Source of the DNA: JBMNMU01 sp050953505
GTDB taxonomy: Bacteria; Bacillota; Clostridia; Peptostreptococcales; Anaerovoracaceae
Direction of reading: 5' to 3'
DNA length: 64,000 nt
Assembly (NCBI GenBank): GCA_050953505.1
Contig: JBMNMU010000001.1
Span: 186,001-250,000, forward strand
Of the stretch, positions 23,370-31,395 are shown piece by piece; positions within the stretch are counted from its first letter, which is position 1; every line of letters starts with the position of its first letter. The notes beneath the pieces were generated by a model that did no database searches, had not been told where the DNA came from, and worked only from the letters and a program-made list of their open reading frames with translations. The position numbers and the translations under genes are program-made.

Positions 23370-24194
23370 TTACCTAATTCCTTCTTCCATATTCCTCACC
23401 GTTAATATTTCTTTTTGGCCGCCCAGTTCACCCAGCGTTACTTCCATGCTTTCACCATGCCGCACCACTCGTATAGGCAATTTCCCATTCACTGGGTCTG
23501 GTAGCGCCTCCACTCGGTATAAATCATCCTTTTCCGGATCAGGCCAGATCACTTGCGGCCATGGTTCATAGGTCTGATGGCCGCACACCACGCCCAGGTC
23601 ACACCGCTGGGTGAAACCCAGCCGTTGCGCATCCAATGCCAGCATCCAATCACAGCTCACGGCCTGGGGCGTTCCGGGCCACAAAGAGAATGTAATTAAT
23701 TCCAGCACATGTCTTTTGATCAAAGTACATCCCTGGCCCACACCGGCCACATCCACAACCTTGCCCCAGGCAGCTCGGGCTGCGGCAGGGTCTTTGCTGA
23801 TACTTTTTCCTGTCAGCCCTTTCAGATCTGTATATGCGCTCCACTCCCTTCGTCCATGGCGCCAGACATACAACCCATAAGCAATGTCAGCCCCCGTTGC
23901 TGCCAGCCTGTCCACCGTGTCCGTCGGAATGATCATGTCACACTCAACCGTCAACAAGGCGTCAAATCCCATTCTCAACACCAAATCTCGGGCAATGTTA
24001 TAGTTATGGGTCACATTTTCATACGGATATTCGTAGGGGTTATCCCATCCCCTCAACCAGTAATCAATCCCAATCGTCTCTGATCTCAACTTAAATAAGG
24101 ATTGCACAGTCCTGCCCCACAAACGCGGCATCGTCGGGCTCATCGGGCAAAATACCAGCACATTCTTAATTGGGGCGGCCTTATCCAATCTCAT
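23370..24194 (-). CDS. Glycosyltransferase-like phage protein
   Basis: A 274-aa protein with features of a GT-A type glycosyltransferase. The N-terminal strand is KNVLVFCPMSPTMPRLWGR, and NIARDLVLRMGFDALLTVECDMIIP contains a possible metal-binding Asp-x-Asp-like site (ECD). The middle has IAYGLYVWRHGRREWS. It overlaps the MptE-like gene by 14 bp. Phage-encoded glycosyltransferases modify phage DNA, virions or host surface sugars; the substrate is unknown. Confidence 0.55.
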   Translation of the reverse strand: MRLDKAAPIKNVLVFCPMSPTMPRLWGRTVQSLFKLRSETIGIDYWLRGWDNPYEYPYENVTHNYNIARDLVLRMGFDALLTVECDMIIPTDTVDRLAATGADIAYGLYVWRHGRREWSAYTDLKGLTGKSISKDPAAARAAWGKVVDVAGVGQGCTLIKRHVLELITFSLWPGTPQAVSCDWMLALDAQRLGFTQRCDLGVVCGHQTYEPWPQVIWPDPEKDDLYRVEALPDPVNGKLPIRVVRHGESMEVTLGELGGQKEILTVRNMEEGIR

Positions 24195-24615
24195 GTCCTT
24201 CCATTTTTAACCCAACAAACGGGTTTAAACTGTATACCCGGCATCCAAACACCTCGACTAGCTTATTTCGCACAGACATTGTTTGCGGTAGGATCTCTCC
24301 CAGCCACAAGCGGTAATCTTTTCCTCGTCGGGCATTATCAACCATCTCCTCGTCCTGGGTCATATACGCACCCATTCGAGTCCGTCCGTCCAGAGTGCCG
24401 CAGTCATGGCCGCAAAGAATGATGTTCGCTGCGCCCATCACGGCAGCCACGTGCATCGCACTCGTGATCGTGCTGTAACTCACTACAATCTTTCTGCTTC
24501 CCTGCTCGATCACGCTCAGATCGATGTTTGTTAATCCGTTATTCGCATGGTCAAATACATAATCCGGTGGTGGGTTCAACCCCATGCGGAAAGTTGCACA
24601 GTTATAGCGGCTTGC
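24181..24615 (-). CDS. MptE/DUF115-like phage protein, truncated at the junction
   Basis: About 140 residues of a longer protein are present; the 5' part is lost at ~24,615. Visible motifs are PDYVFDHANNG, IVVSYSTITSAMHVAAVMGA, and NIILCGHDCGTLDGRTRMG. These resemble the 6-hydroxymethylpterin pyrophosphokinase MptE-like/DUF115 fold, also seen in proteins linked to surface glycan or motility accessory factors. It pairs with the overlapping glycosyltransferase-like gene, which suggests a joint role in glycan modification. Confidence 0.55.
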   Translation of the reverse strand, partial: ASRYNCATFRMGLNPPPDYVFDHANNGLTNIDLSVIEQGSRKIVVSYSTITSAMHVAAVMGAANIILCGHDCGTLDGRTRMGAYMTQDEEMVDNARRGKDYRLWLGEILPQTMSVRNKLVEVFGCRVYSLNPFVGLKMEGHEIG

Positions 24616-24622
24616 GATTCTC
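24612..24622. other. Junction between phage and clostridial sequence
   Basis: To the left the phage MptE-like frame is open; to the right a CoA-disulfide-reductase-like frame is open. Both genes are on the minus strand and break within the same few bases. GC content and codon usage change abruptly here. No att core, inverted repeat or target duplication is seen. Confidence 0.9.
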
Positions 24623-25126
24623 CGCCATCTCAAGCCCAATAAAGCCTCCTCCTATGACGGCAGCTCTTTTCGGTTTTTGCTTCTTAATAAATTGTTTGAT
24701 TTTATCTGTGTCAGGAACGGTCCAAAGGGAATAGATTCCTGGCCCGTCGATGCCTGGGATTCTTGGTTTTAGCGGAGATGAGCCTGTTGCCAGAACTAAA
24801 ATGTCATAGCTTTCTTCATAAGCTTCGCCTGTAATAACTTGCTTTACGGTTACTAGCTTGCGCTCCTTATCAATAGCCACAGCCTCGTTATTCACACGGA
24901 CATCAACATTAAACTTTGCCTTCATATCTTCTGGTGTTTGAAGCAATAAAGCACCTCTTGATTTGATTACATCTCCTACATGGTAAGGCAATCCGCAGTT
25001 TGCATAGGAGATGTATTCTCCTTTTTCTAAAATGATGATTTCAAGTGTTTCGTCCAGCCTTCTCAGGCGTGCGGCAGCAGAAGCTCCTCCGGCAACGCCA
25101 CCAATAATCAATACTTTTTTACTCAT
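24615..25126 (-). pseudogene. FAD/NAD-dependent CoA-disulfide reductase-like protein, N-terminal fragment
   Basis: The N-terminal ~170 residues of a pyridine nucleotide-disulfide oxidoreductase of the CoA-disulfide reductase type. The FAD-binding motif is GGVAGGASAAARLRR at ~9, the single active-site Cys is in YANCGLPYHVG (~43), LATGSSPLKP is present, and the NAD-binding GGGFIGLEMAE starts at ~157. A normal protein is ~440 or more residues, so about 60% is missing at the junction; the fused frame adds only a few residues to 24602. A GGAGG lies upstream of the ATG. The family helps control thiol and CoA redox state. Confidence 0.85.
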
Positions 25127-25404
25127 GATTAACCTCCATATACAATGTTTATGCAGGATTTTTGCTGTGATATCTCAGTGAATGATTACGAAATCCATTG
25201 CATTTATATAAGAAAATAATCTACCTAAACAATGCCAGAAAGATAAATAAAGAGCAAATATAAATAATACAATAGGAATAGTGCTGCGACTATATGAAGT
25301 CCTGCTAAATACATCTACCATTTTGCTATGGTATTGTGATAAATATAACGGTATGTAAATAGTAGCATAGCTAGCCCGAACAATACAGTGACAAAGTCAC
25401 TTAG

Positions 25405-25478
25405 ACAGCCATTAGACCGAGAGATGATTGGCCGTGGCTTTCCGGCCACGGCCAATCATCTCTCGGTCTAATGGCTGT
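25405..25478. repeat. 34-bp perfect inverted repeat of the CCAATCATCTCTCGGTC family
   Basis: Arms at 25405-25438 and 25445-25478 are exact reverse complements with a 6-nt loop. Each arm contains CCAATCATCTCTCGGTC. The same unit recurs as three direct copies at 41215-41353. No T tract follows, so it is not a plain terminator. The paired inverted layout resembles REPIN/MITE elements. The rest of this 420-bp gap (25127-25545) shows no gene; a TTGACA at 25491 may belong to the promoter of the next gene. Confidence 0.85.
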
Positions 25479-25545
25479 GGCAGGTTTTCGTTGACAAATC
25501 CTGAGTAAAATATGAAAATTATAGGTGGAAGGGTGGGGTTAAATA

Positions 25546-26211
25546 ATGGATAATGGCTTATTTGAAGAATTATTCCCCTTTTGGGTGGATCTAACGAATA
25601 ATCAAAAGGATCGAATTGCAGAAAATATTACTCATAATGTGTATGAACCAGGTCAAAGAGTCCATGGAGGCTATGAAGATTGTACTGGGGTCATTATAGT
25701 TAAAGAGGGACGGCTTAGGGTTTATCTACTGTCAGAGGATGGCAAGGAAGTGACCTTGTTTAGGCTTATAGAAAACGATGCATGCCTTCTTTCCGCATCT
25801 TGCATCATCAAAAATATCTCCTTTGATGTTTATGTTGATACTGAAAATACTACAGAACTGTATATTCTCAACGCAGCTGTTTATGATAAGATAGCTAAGG
25901 AAAATCCCAAGGTAGCTAATTGCATGACAGAGCTACTTTCTATGCGCTTTTCGGAAGCCATGTGGGTCATGGAGCAAATATTATTTATGAAGCTTGATAA
26001 GCGCCTAGCACTGTTTCTATTGAATCAGGCAAGCCTAGAAGGTGGAGACGATATTAACCTTACCCACCAACAAATTGCAGGGCACATAGGTAGCGCTAGA
26101 GAAGTAGTTACTAGGATGCTAAAATATTTTGCTAATGAGGGTGTTATTAGTGTAAATCGCAAAGGAATTAAAATACTAGATAGAAAAAAGATGGCTGCCT
26201 TTGCGGATTAG
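25546..26211 (+). CDS. Crp/Fnr-family transcription regulator
   Basis: A 221-aa regulator. Residues ~20-130 form a cyclic-nucleotide-binding-type β-barrel (GQRVHGGYEDCTGVIIVKEG). The C-terminal Crp-type helix-turn-helix is LTHQQIAGHIGSAREVVTR at ~165-185. The cysteine set of oxygen-sensing FNR at the N-terminus is absent. It is divergent from the disulfide reductase gene, so it may control that gene; in related bacteria such pairs respond to redox or sulfur stress. The effector is unknown. Confidence 0.85.
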   Translation: MDNGLFEELFPFWVDLTNNQKDRIAENITHNVYEPGQRVHGGYEDCTGVIIVKEGRLRVYLLSEDGKEVTLFRLIENDACLLSASCIIKNISFDVYVDTENTTELYILNAAVYDKIAKENPKVANCMTELLSMRFSEAMWVMEQILFMKLDKRLALFLLNQASLEGGDDINLTHQQIAGHIGSAREVVTRMLKYFANEGVISVNRKGIKILDRKKMAAFAD

Positions 26212-26234
26212 CAGCTACATGTCAAAGGAGGAAT

Positions 26235-26400
26235 TTCCCAATTGACAAATAACTGGTTGAACAGCTGGCTGAATAACTGGCCGAACACCCGGCTGACCAA
26301 CAATTGTCAGAACAACTGCCAGCAAAGCCTCCTTTCTACTCCGCGCAAGCGCTGACATACCAACGCTTGCAACCACCAGGCGCTTGTCGCAACAACAAAA
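26235..26400. repeat. Short GC-richer imperfect repeats
   Basis: Motifs such as ACTGGTTGAACAGCTGGCTG, ACTGGCCGAACACCCGGCTG and ACCAACAATTGTCAGAACAA recur with ~16-bp spacing between the regulator and citrate synthase genes. The composition resembles the CAACAGCC-rich arrays at 57020 and 58990. No gene is supported here; the 66-aa minus ORF is a by-product of the repeats. Confidence 0.5.
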
Positions 26401-26405
26401 ACACA

Positions 26406-26434
26406 CCTTGTACATGACTACTTTTTATGATATA
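26406..26434 (+). promoter_or_regulatory. Promoter of citrate synthase
   Basis: TTGTAC at 26406-26411, a 17-bp spacer and TATAAT at 26429-26434. Transcription would start near 26441 and leave a leader of about 140 nt, in which I see no known riboswitch. Confidence 0.6.
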
Positions 26435-26580
26435 ATCTTGTGATTATAGCTAGAAGTTATCTAACAAAACCAACTAAGAACGATCTACGGGTTTACCCCA
26501 TTAGAGAATCAAATTTTGGTTATAAAGGAATGTTATTGCAAAAGGGGCTACCGTTGTACTATAGAAAAGGGGGAAAATAA

Positions 26581-27966
26581 ATGCTTGCGACCACATTTAA
26601 CACTTTAGATCCTAAATATTCGGAGATTACACCGGAGCTTTTGACTTTAACAGACTTATGCTTAGCAAACAGCTCTATTGATCCGTCACTTTATGGAAAA
26701 TATAAGGTAAACAGAGGATTACGTGATTTACAGGGTAATGGAGTCCTTACCGGGTTAACAGAGATTTCTGATATTCAATCCTTTCAAATGGTAAATGGCG
26801 AAAAAAAGCCATGTGAAGGCAAATTATATTATCGTGGATATGATGTAGAGGAAATTGTATCAGGCTTTATTAATGAGAACAGATTTGGCTTTGAAGAAAC
26901 CACTTATTTATTGATTTTTGGTAAAATGCCTAACGAAAAAGAACTAGCTGATTTTTCCAGCTTGCTTGCAGGGTATAGGACATTGCCCACCAGTTTTGTA
27001 AGAGATATTATCATGAAGGCGCCAAGCTCAGATATGATGAATACACTGGCTAGAAGTGTATTGACTCTTCATGCTTACGATACTAAGGCTAATGATATAA
27101 GTATACCTAATGTTCTGCGACAAGGCCTGCTGCTAACTGCTGTGTTTCCATTATTATCTGTTTACGGATATCAGGCCTACAGACATTATTTCCATGGTGA
27201 CAGCCTATTTATTCACACCCCAAAGCCAGAGCTTTCTACTGCGGAAAACATATTACACTTACTAAGACCTGATAGTAAGTATTCAGAGCTGGAAGCAAAA
27301 ATTTTGGACGTAGCGCTAGTTCTTCATGCTGAACATGGCGGTGGAAACAATTCTACCTTTACGACCCATGTTGTATCTTCTTCCGGAACAGATACTTATT
27401 CTTGTGTAGCTTCATCCCTTGGTTCTCTAAAAGGGCCAAAGCATGGTGGAGCCAACATTAAAGTAGTTCAAATGTTTGACCATATGAAGAAGACTCTATC
27501 AGATTGGACCGATGAAGAAGAAGTGGCAGCTTATCTTAAAGCTTTGCTGCATAAAGAAACCTTTGATAAAGCAGGCTTGATTTACGGAATGGGACATGCG
27601 GTTTATTCTCTTTCAGATCCGAGAGCAAATATTTTTAAGAATTTTGTTAAAAGTCTTTCTCAGGAAAAAGGGCGAATGGAGGAGTATAATCTATATCGTA
27701 TGGTTGAAAGGCTTGCTTCTCAGATTATCGCTGAAGAAAGAAAGATCTATAAAGGTGTCAGCGCGAACATCGACTTTTACAGTGGGTTTGTTTACAGTAT
27801 GCTGGATTTGCCATTAGAACTTTACACACCTATTTTCGCCATTGCCAGAATTTCAGGCTGGACCGCTCACAGAATTGAAGAACTGATCAACTCTGGTAAG
27901 ATTATCAGACCGGCCTATAAGAGCGTTGCCGATAGAAGGGAATATGTGCCCATTACAAATAGATAA
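26581..27966 (+). CDS. gltA: Citrate synthase
   Basis: A 461-aa protein that condenses oxaloacetate and acetyl-CoA. Family motifs: GKLYYRGYDVEEIV, ALVLHAEHGGGNNSTFTTHV with the catalytic His, GSLKGPKHGGAN with the second His, GMGHAVYSLSDPRA, and NIDFYSGFVYSMLDLP with the Asp region. The N-terminal ~60 residues extend beyond the minimal enzyme, as in other clostridial citrate/methylcitrate synthases. AAGGGGG lies upstream of the ATG. It stands alone, followed by a terminator at 28072. No other citric acid cycle gene is in the window, so a role in glutamate biosynthesis is likely. Confidence 0.93.
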   Translation: MLATTFNTLDPKYSEITPELLTLTDLCLANSSIDPSLYGKYKVNRGLRDLQGNGVLTGLTEISDIQSFQMVNGEKKPCEGKLYYRGYDVEEIVSGFINENRFGFEETTYLLIFGKMPNEKELADFSSLLAGYRTLPTSFVRDIIMKAPSSDMMNTLARSVLTLHAYDTKANDISIPNVLRQGLLLTAVFPLLSVYGYQAYRHYFHGDSLFIHTPKPELSTAENILHLLRPDSKYSELEAKILDVALVLHAEHGGGNNSTFTTHVVSSSGTDTYSCVASSLGSLKGPKHGGANIKVVQMFDHMKKTLSDWTDEEEVAAYLKALLHKETFDKAGLIYGMGHAVYSLSDPRANIFKNFVKSLSQEKGRMEEYNLYRMVERLASQIIAEERKIYKGVSANIDFYSGFVYSMLDLPLELYTPIFAIARISGWTAHRIEELINSGKIIRPAYKSVADRREYVPITNR

Positions 27967-28071
27967 TGAATTCTAAAATCAATAGGTAAAAAATTGGCAG
28001 ATTAGCAGATTTAACCAATGCTTAGGAAAAATCAAATACATTAGATTGCATTAGATACAAGAATAAAACAG

Positions 28072-28116
28072 AGTCCCCTTAGAGCCTATGAGCCCATAAG
28101 GGGGCTTTTGATTTTC
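28072..28116 (+). terminator. Terminator after citrate synthase
   Basis: AGTCCCCTTA and TAAGGGGGCT form a 10-bp stem with one G-T pair, followed by TTTGATTTT. Confidence 0.8.
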
Positions 28117-28167
28117 TGTCCGGTATGGCTTACTCTGCGAGGCTGGCCAAGTATGGACGCTAACTAA

Positions 28168-28284
28168 TGTGAAGGTGCCTAGCCTGCTTTAGCAATAGGA
28201 AGTGAAAACAGTGTAGGAGCTGGCCAACAGTAGATAAACTAAGCAGCAGTAGTAAATCTAGCCACGGTAGATTTGCTTTTGTTT
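28168..28284 (+). promoter_or_regulatory. Probable cobalamin riboswitch with terminator
   Basis: Upstream of cobU lies GGTGCC, then AATAGGAAGTGAAAACAGTG and GGAGCTGGCCAACAGTAG, which resemble the conserved core of cobalamin riboswitches (GGGAA...GTGAAAA...GCCACTG). A hairpin AAATCTA/TAGATTT at 28254-28274 has loop GCCACGG, whose GCCA can pair with TGGC in the upstream loop, as in the cobalamin kissing loop. A T-rich stretch follows, so the hairpin could also terminate. The match to consensus is partial. Confidence 0.55.
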
Positions 28285-28387
28285 ATAGGCTATTTATGAT
28301 AAAATACACTATAGCAAATTCCAAACTGGACAAAAACATCCCGTGCAAAGGGAGAAGAAAAAGTGCTTATAGAGAGGATTTAGATCA

Positions 28388-28924
28388 ATGAATATTTTTA
28401 TTAGCGGGGGATGCAAAAATGGGAAATCATATTTTGCCCAGCATCTTGCAAAACAGCAGGCAGCAGCCGGAGGCCCCCTTTATTATATTGCAACCATGCA
28501 ACCAGTTGATGAAGAGGATGACGCTCGAATTATTAGGCATCAAGAGGAAAGAGAAGGCTGGGGCTTTAAAACAATTGAGCAAAGCCGGAATATCAGCCAA
28601 ATCCAGGCAGATTTCAGTGGCAGCTTCCTTTTTGACAGCGTCACAGCATTATTATCTAATGAAATGTTTCCATCAGCCGAAGAGGTGGTGAAAGATGCTT
28701 ATCTTTCCATTGCAAAGGATGTGGTAGACTTCGCCAGAAAAACTGGAAATACGGTGTTCGTATCAGATTACATATATTCCGATGCCATGAAATATGATGA
28801 ATTGACAGAATGCTATCGCAGAGGACTTGCTTATATTGACAAAGCTTTAGCCAAGGAATGCCAAGTGGTCATCGATGTTTCTTATGGACATATTAACTAT
28901 TTAAAGGGAGAATTGCCTCGATGA
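28388..28924 (+). CDS. cobU: Adenosylcobinamide kinase/guanylyltransferase
   Basis: A 178-aa P-loop enzyme that phosphorylates adenosylcobinamide and transfers GMP in late cobalamin assembly. The P-loop is SGGCKNGKSYFA at 7-18. IIRHQEEREGWGFKTIE carries the catalytic His region, and DSVTALLSNEMF and VSDYIYSD follow. The stop overlaps the cobS start as ATGA, so the two are coupled. It is the first gene of a cobU-cobS-cobU2-cobC set, behind the riboswitch. Confidence 0.9.
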   Translation: MNIFISGGCKNGKSYFAQHLAKQQAAAGGPLYYIATMQPVDEEDDARIIRHQEEREGWGFKTIEQSRNISQIQADFSGSFLFDSVTALLSNEMFPSAEEVVKDAYLSIAKDVVDFARKTGNTVFVSDYIYSDAMKYDELTECYRRGLAYIDKALAKECQVVIDVSYGHINYLKGELPR

Positions 28925-29736
28925 GATATATTCATGGTTTTTTTATGTCCTTCGGAAACTTCTGCGCTATTCCATGCCCATATAGACCGTGGAATGAAAA
29001 AGCACGGGATCTGATGCTGGTGTTTTTTCCCTTAGTTGGGCTAGTGATTGGTATATTGTGGTACGTTTTGTATTTGATATTACAGCTGCTAAATTTCCCC
29101 ATAGAATTGTCCGCCGCCATTATGACAGTTTATCCATTTCTAGCAACCGGCTTTATACATTTAGATGGCTTTATGGATACCAGCGACGCAATATTATCTC
29201 GCAGGCCTTTGGAGGATAAGCTGCGCATATTAAAGGATCCTCATACAGGCGCTTTTGCCATCGTTTCTCTTGCCATCCTATTTTTAGTCAGCTACGGTGG
29301 AATGATGGCTATTTTAAGAGAAACGGCCATGTTGAGGGAAGGAGCTATTGAAGGAGAAATTTTGTGGTCGGGAAGCATGATGGCATTATTGCTAATACCC
29401 GTGATTTCTAGAGTGGGCTCTTCGCTCACAATGCTAATACTTAAACCCTTGGGACATAGTCAATACCATGGAAAATTTAAAAAAAAGTCTGCAAGAATCC
29501 ACGCTGGGGTAGTAGTGGCAATAGGTGTGGCCGCTTTTATAGCAGCAGTTTTTTTAGGTATAAATCAGCTTCATAACTATGATATAGCGTGGACGTTGTC
29601 TGCAGGTGCAATTGGATATGCACTGGCTATGGGGCATGCGAAGAGACAATTGGGCGGAGTTTCCGGTGACCTTGCAGGGTATTCGCTAACATTGGCAGAA
29701 ACTTGTTCAATTATTGTGTTGGCCGTGATTATCTAG
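28921..29736 (+). CDS. cobS: Adenosylcobinamide-GDP ribazoletransferase (cobalamin synthase)
   Basis: A 271-aa integral membrane enzyme that joins adenosylcobinamide-GDP to α-ribazole. It has about 6-7 hydrophobic segments. Motifs are FPLVGLVIGILWYVLY, TGFIHLDGFMDTSDAILSRR (the conserved DG-x-x-D-x-x-D region) and GVSGDLAGYSLTLAE near the C-terminus. It starts within the cobU stop codon. Confidence 0.93.
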   Translation: MRYIHGFFMSFGNFCAIPCPYRPWNEKARDLMLVFFPLVGLVIGILWYVLYLILQLLNFPIELSAAIMTVYPFLATGFIHLDGFMDTSDAILSRRPLEDKLRILKDPHTGAFAIVSLAILFLVSYGGMMAILRETAMLREGAIEGEILWSGSMMALLLIPVISRVGSSLTMLILKPLGHSQYHGKFKKKSARIHAGVVVAIGVAAFIAAVFLGINQLHNYDIAWTLSAGAIGYALAMGHAKRQLGGVSGDLAGYSLTLAETCSIIVLAVII

Positions 29737-29847
29737 AAAGGTTACAAAGATAAAGAGCTAGGGAATTATATTTACAAGAAGGTTACAGCCAGCTAACTTT
29801 AACGGTTTGCAGGCTATAATAATATATTAGGAAAGGGAAAAAACAAT

Positions 29848-30255
29848 ATGCATTTAATCTTTGGTGGGGCTTACCAAGGAAAGTTGGAATATGCCCAAGA
29901 ACATTATCAATTAAAAGAAGAAGATATTTTTACATGTGATGCTGAAGCAGATCAAAACAAATCAGCAGCAGGGACAATTACCATTGATTTTTCAAAAAAG
30001 GTTATTAACAAGCTGGAGGATTTCGTGATGTGTTGCCTTCGCCAAGGAATCGAGGCCAAGGAATATTTAGAAGAGCACAAAGAAGAATGGAAAGACAAAA
30101 TCATCATCTGTACGGATATTTCATCAGGGGTGGTTCCTTATGACAAGGAGCTTAGAGCTTGGCGAGAAATGGTAGGCCGCACCATGGTATATTTAGGAAA
30201 GGAAGCAGAGGAAGTGACAAGACTATTTTGTGGCATACCTCAGAAGCTAAAATAA
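29848..30255 (+). CDS. Short CobU-like protein
   Basis: A 135-aa protein starting MHLIFGGAYQGKLEYAQEHY, a P-loop-like segment (GGAYQGKLE) of the CobU type that lacks the final Ser/Thr. Later motifs are IICTDISSGVVPYDKELRAW and GRTMVYLGKEAEEVTRLFCG, as in the C-terminus of CobU. The middle of CobU, including the catalytic His segment, is absent. It may bind GTP or a cobinamide without full activity, or act as a partner of cobU. It sits between cobS and the cobC-like gene, which it overlaps by one base. Confidence 0.7.
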   Translation: MHLIFGGAYQGKLEYAQEHYQLKEEDIFTCDAEADQNKSAAGTITIDFSKKVINKLEDFVMCCLRQGIEAKEYLEEHKEEWKDKIIICTDISSGVVPYDKELRAWREMVGRTMVYLGKEAEEVTRLFCGIPQKLK

Positions 30256-30854
30256 TGAGTGCGTTACATATAATCCGTCACGGAACCACTGCTGCAAATA
30301 TAAAAAGATTATATTACGGTAGCACAGATTTGCCTCTTGCAGATGAAGGAATTGCGCAGATTAAGGAACTAGTTGCTGCTAAGAAGTATCCAAACCCTGA
30401 TGGTGCCATGCTTTACACATCGGGGCTCCTTCGCACAGAACAAACCTTTTCTTTGATTTATGGCTGTAGGGAGCATGAGAGGATTTCAGAACTAAAGGAA
30501 TATCACTTCGGTGATTTTGAGATGAGGGCCTACGATGAGTTAAAGGAAATTCCTGAGTATCAGGCTTGGATTAGTGACGAAAAAGGCCTTACGTCTCCTC
30601 CTAATGGTGAAAGTCCAGTAGGATTTCGAAAAAGGGTGAGAAGAGGGCTGAATAAACTTTTGGCGGTTCATCATCAGGTCAAAATAGAGAAACCAAGAAG
30701 CATTGTAGTCTGTCATGGAGGTGTCATTGCGGCCATTATGGGTATGTGCTTTCCAGATGCGGGGAAGAATATTTATGAATGGCAACCAGAGCCAGGTAGG
30801 GGCTATACCATAAACTTAGAGAATGGCGAGCCTATAGATTATGAAATGATTTGA
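30255..30854 (+). CDS. cobC: α-Ribazole phosphatase-like histidine phosphatase
   Basis: A 199-aa protein of the phosphoglycerate mutase family: LHIIRHGTTAANIKR with the catalytic RHG, TSGLLRTEQTF, ELKEYHFGDFE, and VVCHGGVIAAIMG with the second His. In this operon it probably removes phosphate from α-ribazole 5'-phosphate. The start at 30255 is the ATG overlapping the previous stop (TAATG); a longer frame from 30159 overlaps the CobU-like gene. Confidence 0.85.
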   Translation: MSALHIIRHGTTAANIKRLYYGSTDLPLADEGIAQIKELVAAKKYPNPDGAMLYTSGLLRTEQTFSLIYGCREHERISELKEYHFGDFEMRAYDELKEIPEYQAWISDEKGLTSPPNGESPVGFRKRVRRGLNKLLAVHHQVKIEKPRSIVVCHGGVIAAIMGMCFPDAGKNIYEWQPEPGRGYTINLENGEPIDYEMI

Positions 30855-31345
30855 GAAAAAATGCAGAATGGACTTTGAATATGAAAATTCCAACTAGAAA
30901 ACATGATATAATAATTGAAATTGCCTGTTTGTTTTGCCTGATTGGTGGCCTTTTATACCTAATCACGGGGTGGGGCCAAATCCCTAATGAAATTCCAGGA
31001 CATTATAATGCTTTAGGGCAAATTGACAAGATAACAGGAAAAGGCTCTTTGCTTGCTCTTTTAGCGACTAATTGGATTTTGTATATCGGCCTATCCATTG
31101 TAGAAAGGTTTCCTTCGATCTGGAATACTGGAGTGACTGTAACTAAAGAAAATAAGGATAGGGTCTACCGCGTGGTAAAGGACTTGCTGAAAACCATGAA
31201 GCTACTTGTAGTGGTCATGTTTACCTATTTGCTAATAAATTCTGCTAAGGCGGTCCCCTTATCCCCTTGGTTTTTGCCGATTACAATGATATTAACCTTC
31301 GGTTTCTTGTTTTTCTTTATATGGAAATTGTTTAAAATAAAATAA
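30851..31345 (+). CDS. DUF1648-type membrane protein
   Basis: A protein of up to 164 aa with an N-terminal DUF1648 motif: a transmembrane helix, then GQIPNEIPGHYNALGQIDKITGKGS and further helices, four in all. The first possible start is TTG 30851, overlapping the cobC stop; ATG 30881 is the alternative. Related domains occur in SdpI-like immunity and membrane proteins. Function here is unknown. A bidirectional terminator follows. Confidence 0.7.
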   Translation: MRKNAEWTLNMKIPTRKHDIIIEIACLFCLIGGLLYLITGWGQIPNEIPGHYNALGQIDKITGKGSLLALLATNWILYIGLSIVERFPSIWNTGVTVTKENKDRVYRVVKDLLKTMKLLVVVMFTYLLINSAKAVPLSPWFLPITMILTFGFLFFFIWKLFKIK

Positions 31346-31349
31346 TCAA

Positions 31350-31395
31350 AAAAATTACCCCTGCTGAAATTCAATCAGTCAGGGGATTTTTTTAA
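31350..31395. terminator. Bidirectional terminator between convergent genes
   Basis: CCCCTG and CAGGGG with inner pairing, flanked by AAAAAAATTA on the left and ATTTTTTTAA on the right. Confidence 0.8.

Noticed and set aside
24181..24639. Complete 152-aa phage protein reading across the junction
   Set aside because: The first ~10 residues come from the clostridial side in a shadow frame; the true N-terminus is lost at the junction.
1..25126. Prophage of the Clostridia-type host
   Set aside because: attP is intact with phage genes on both sides, the junction has no att core, phage head genes are missing and composition differs sharply. A chimeric contig fits better.
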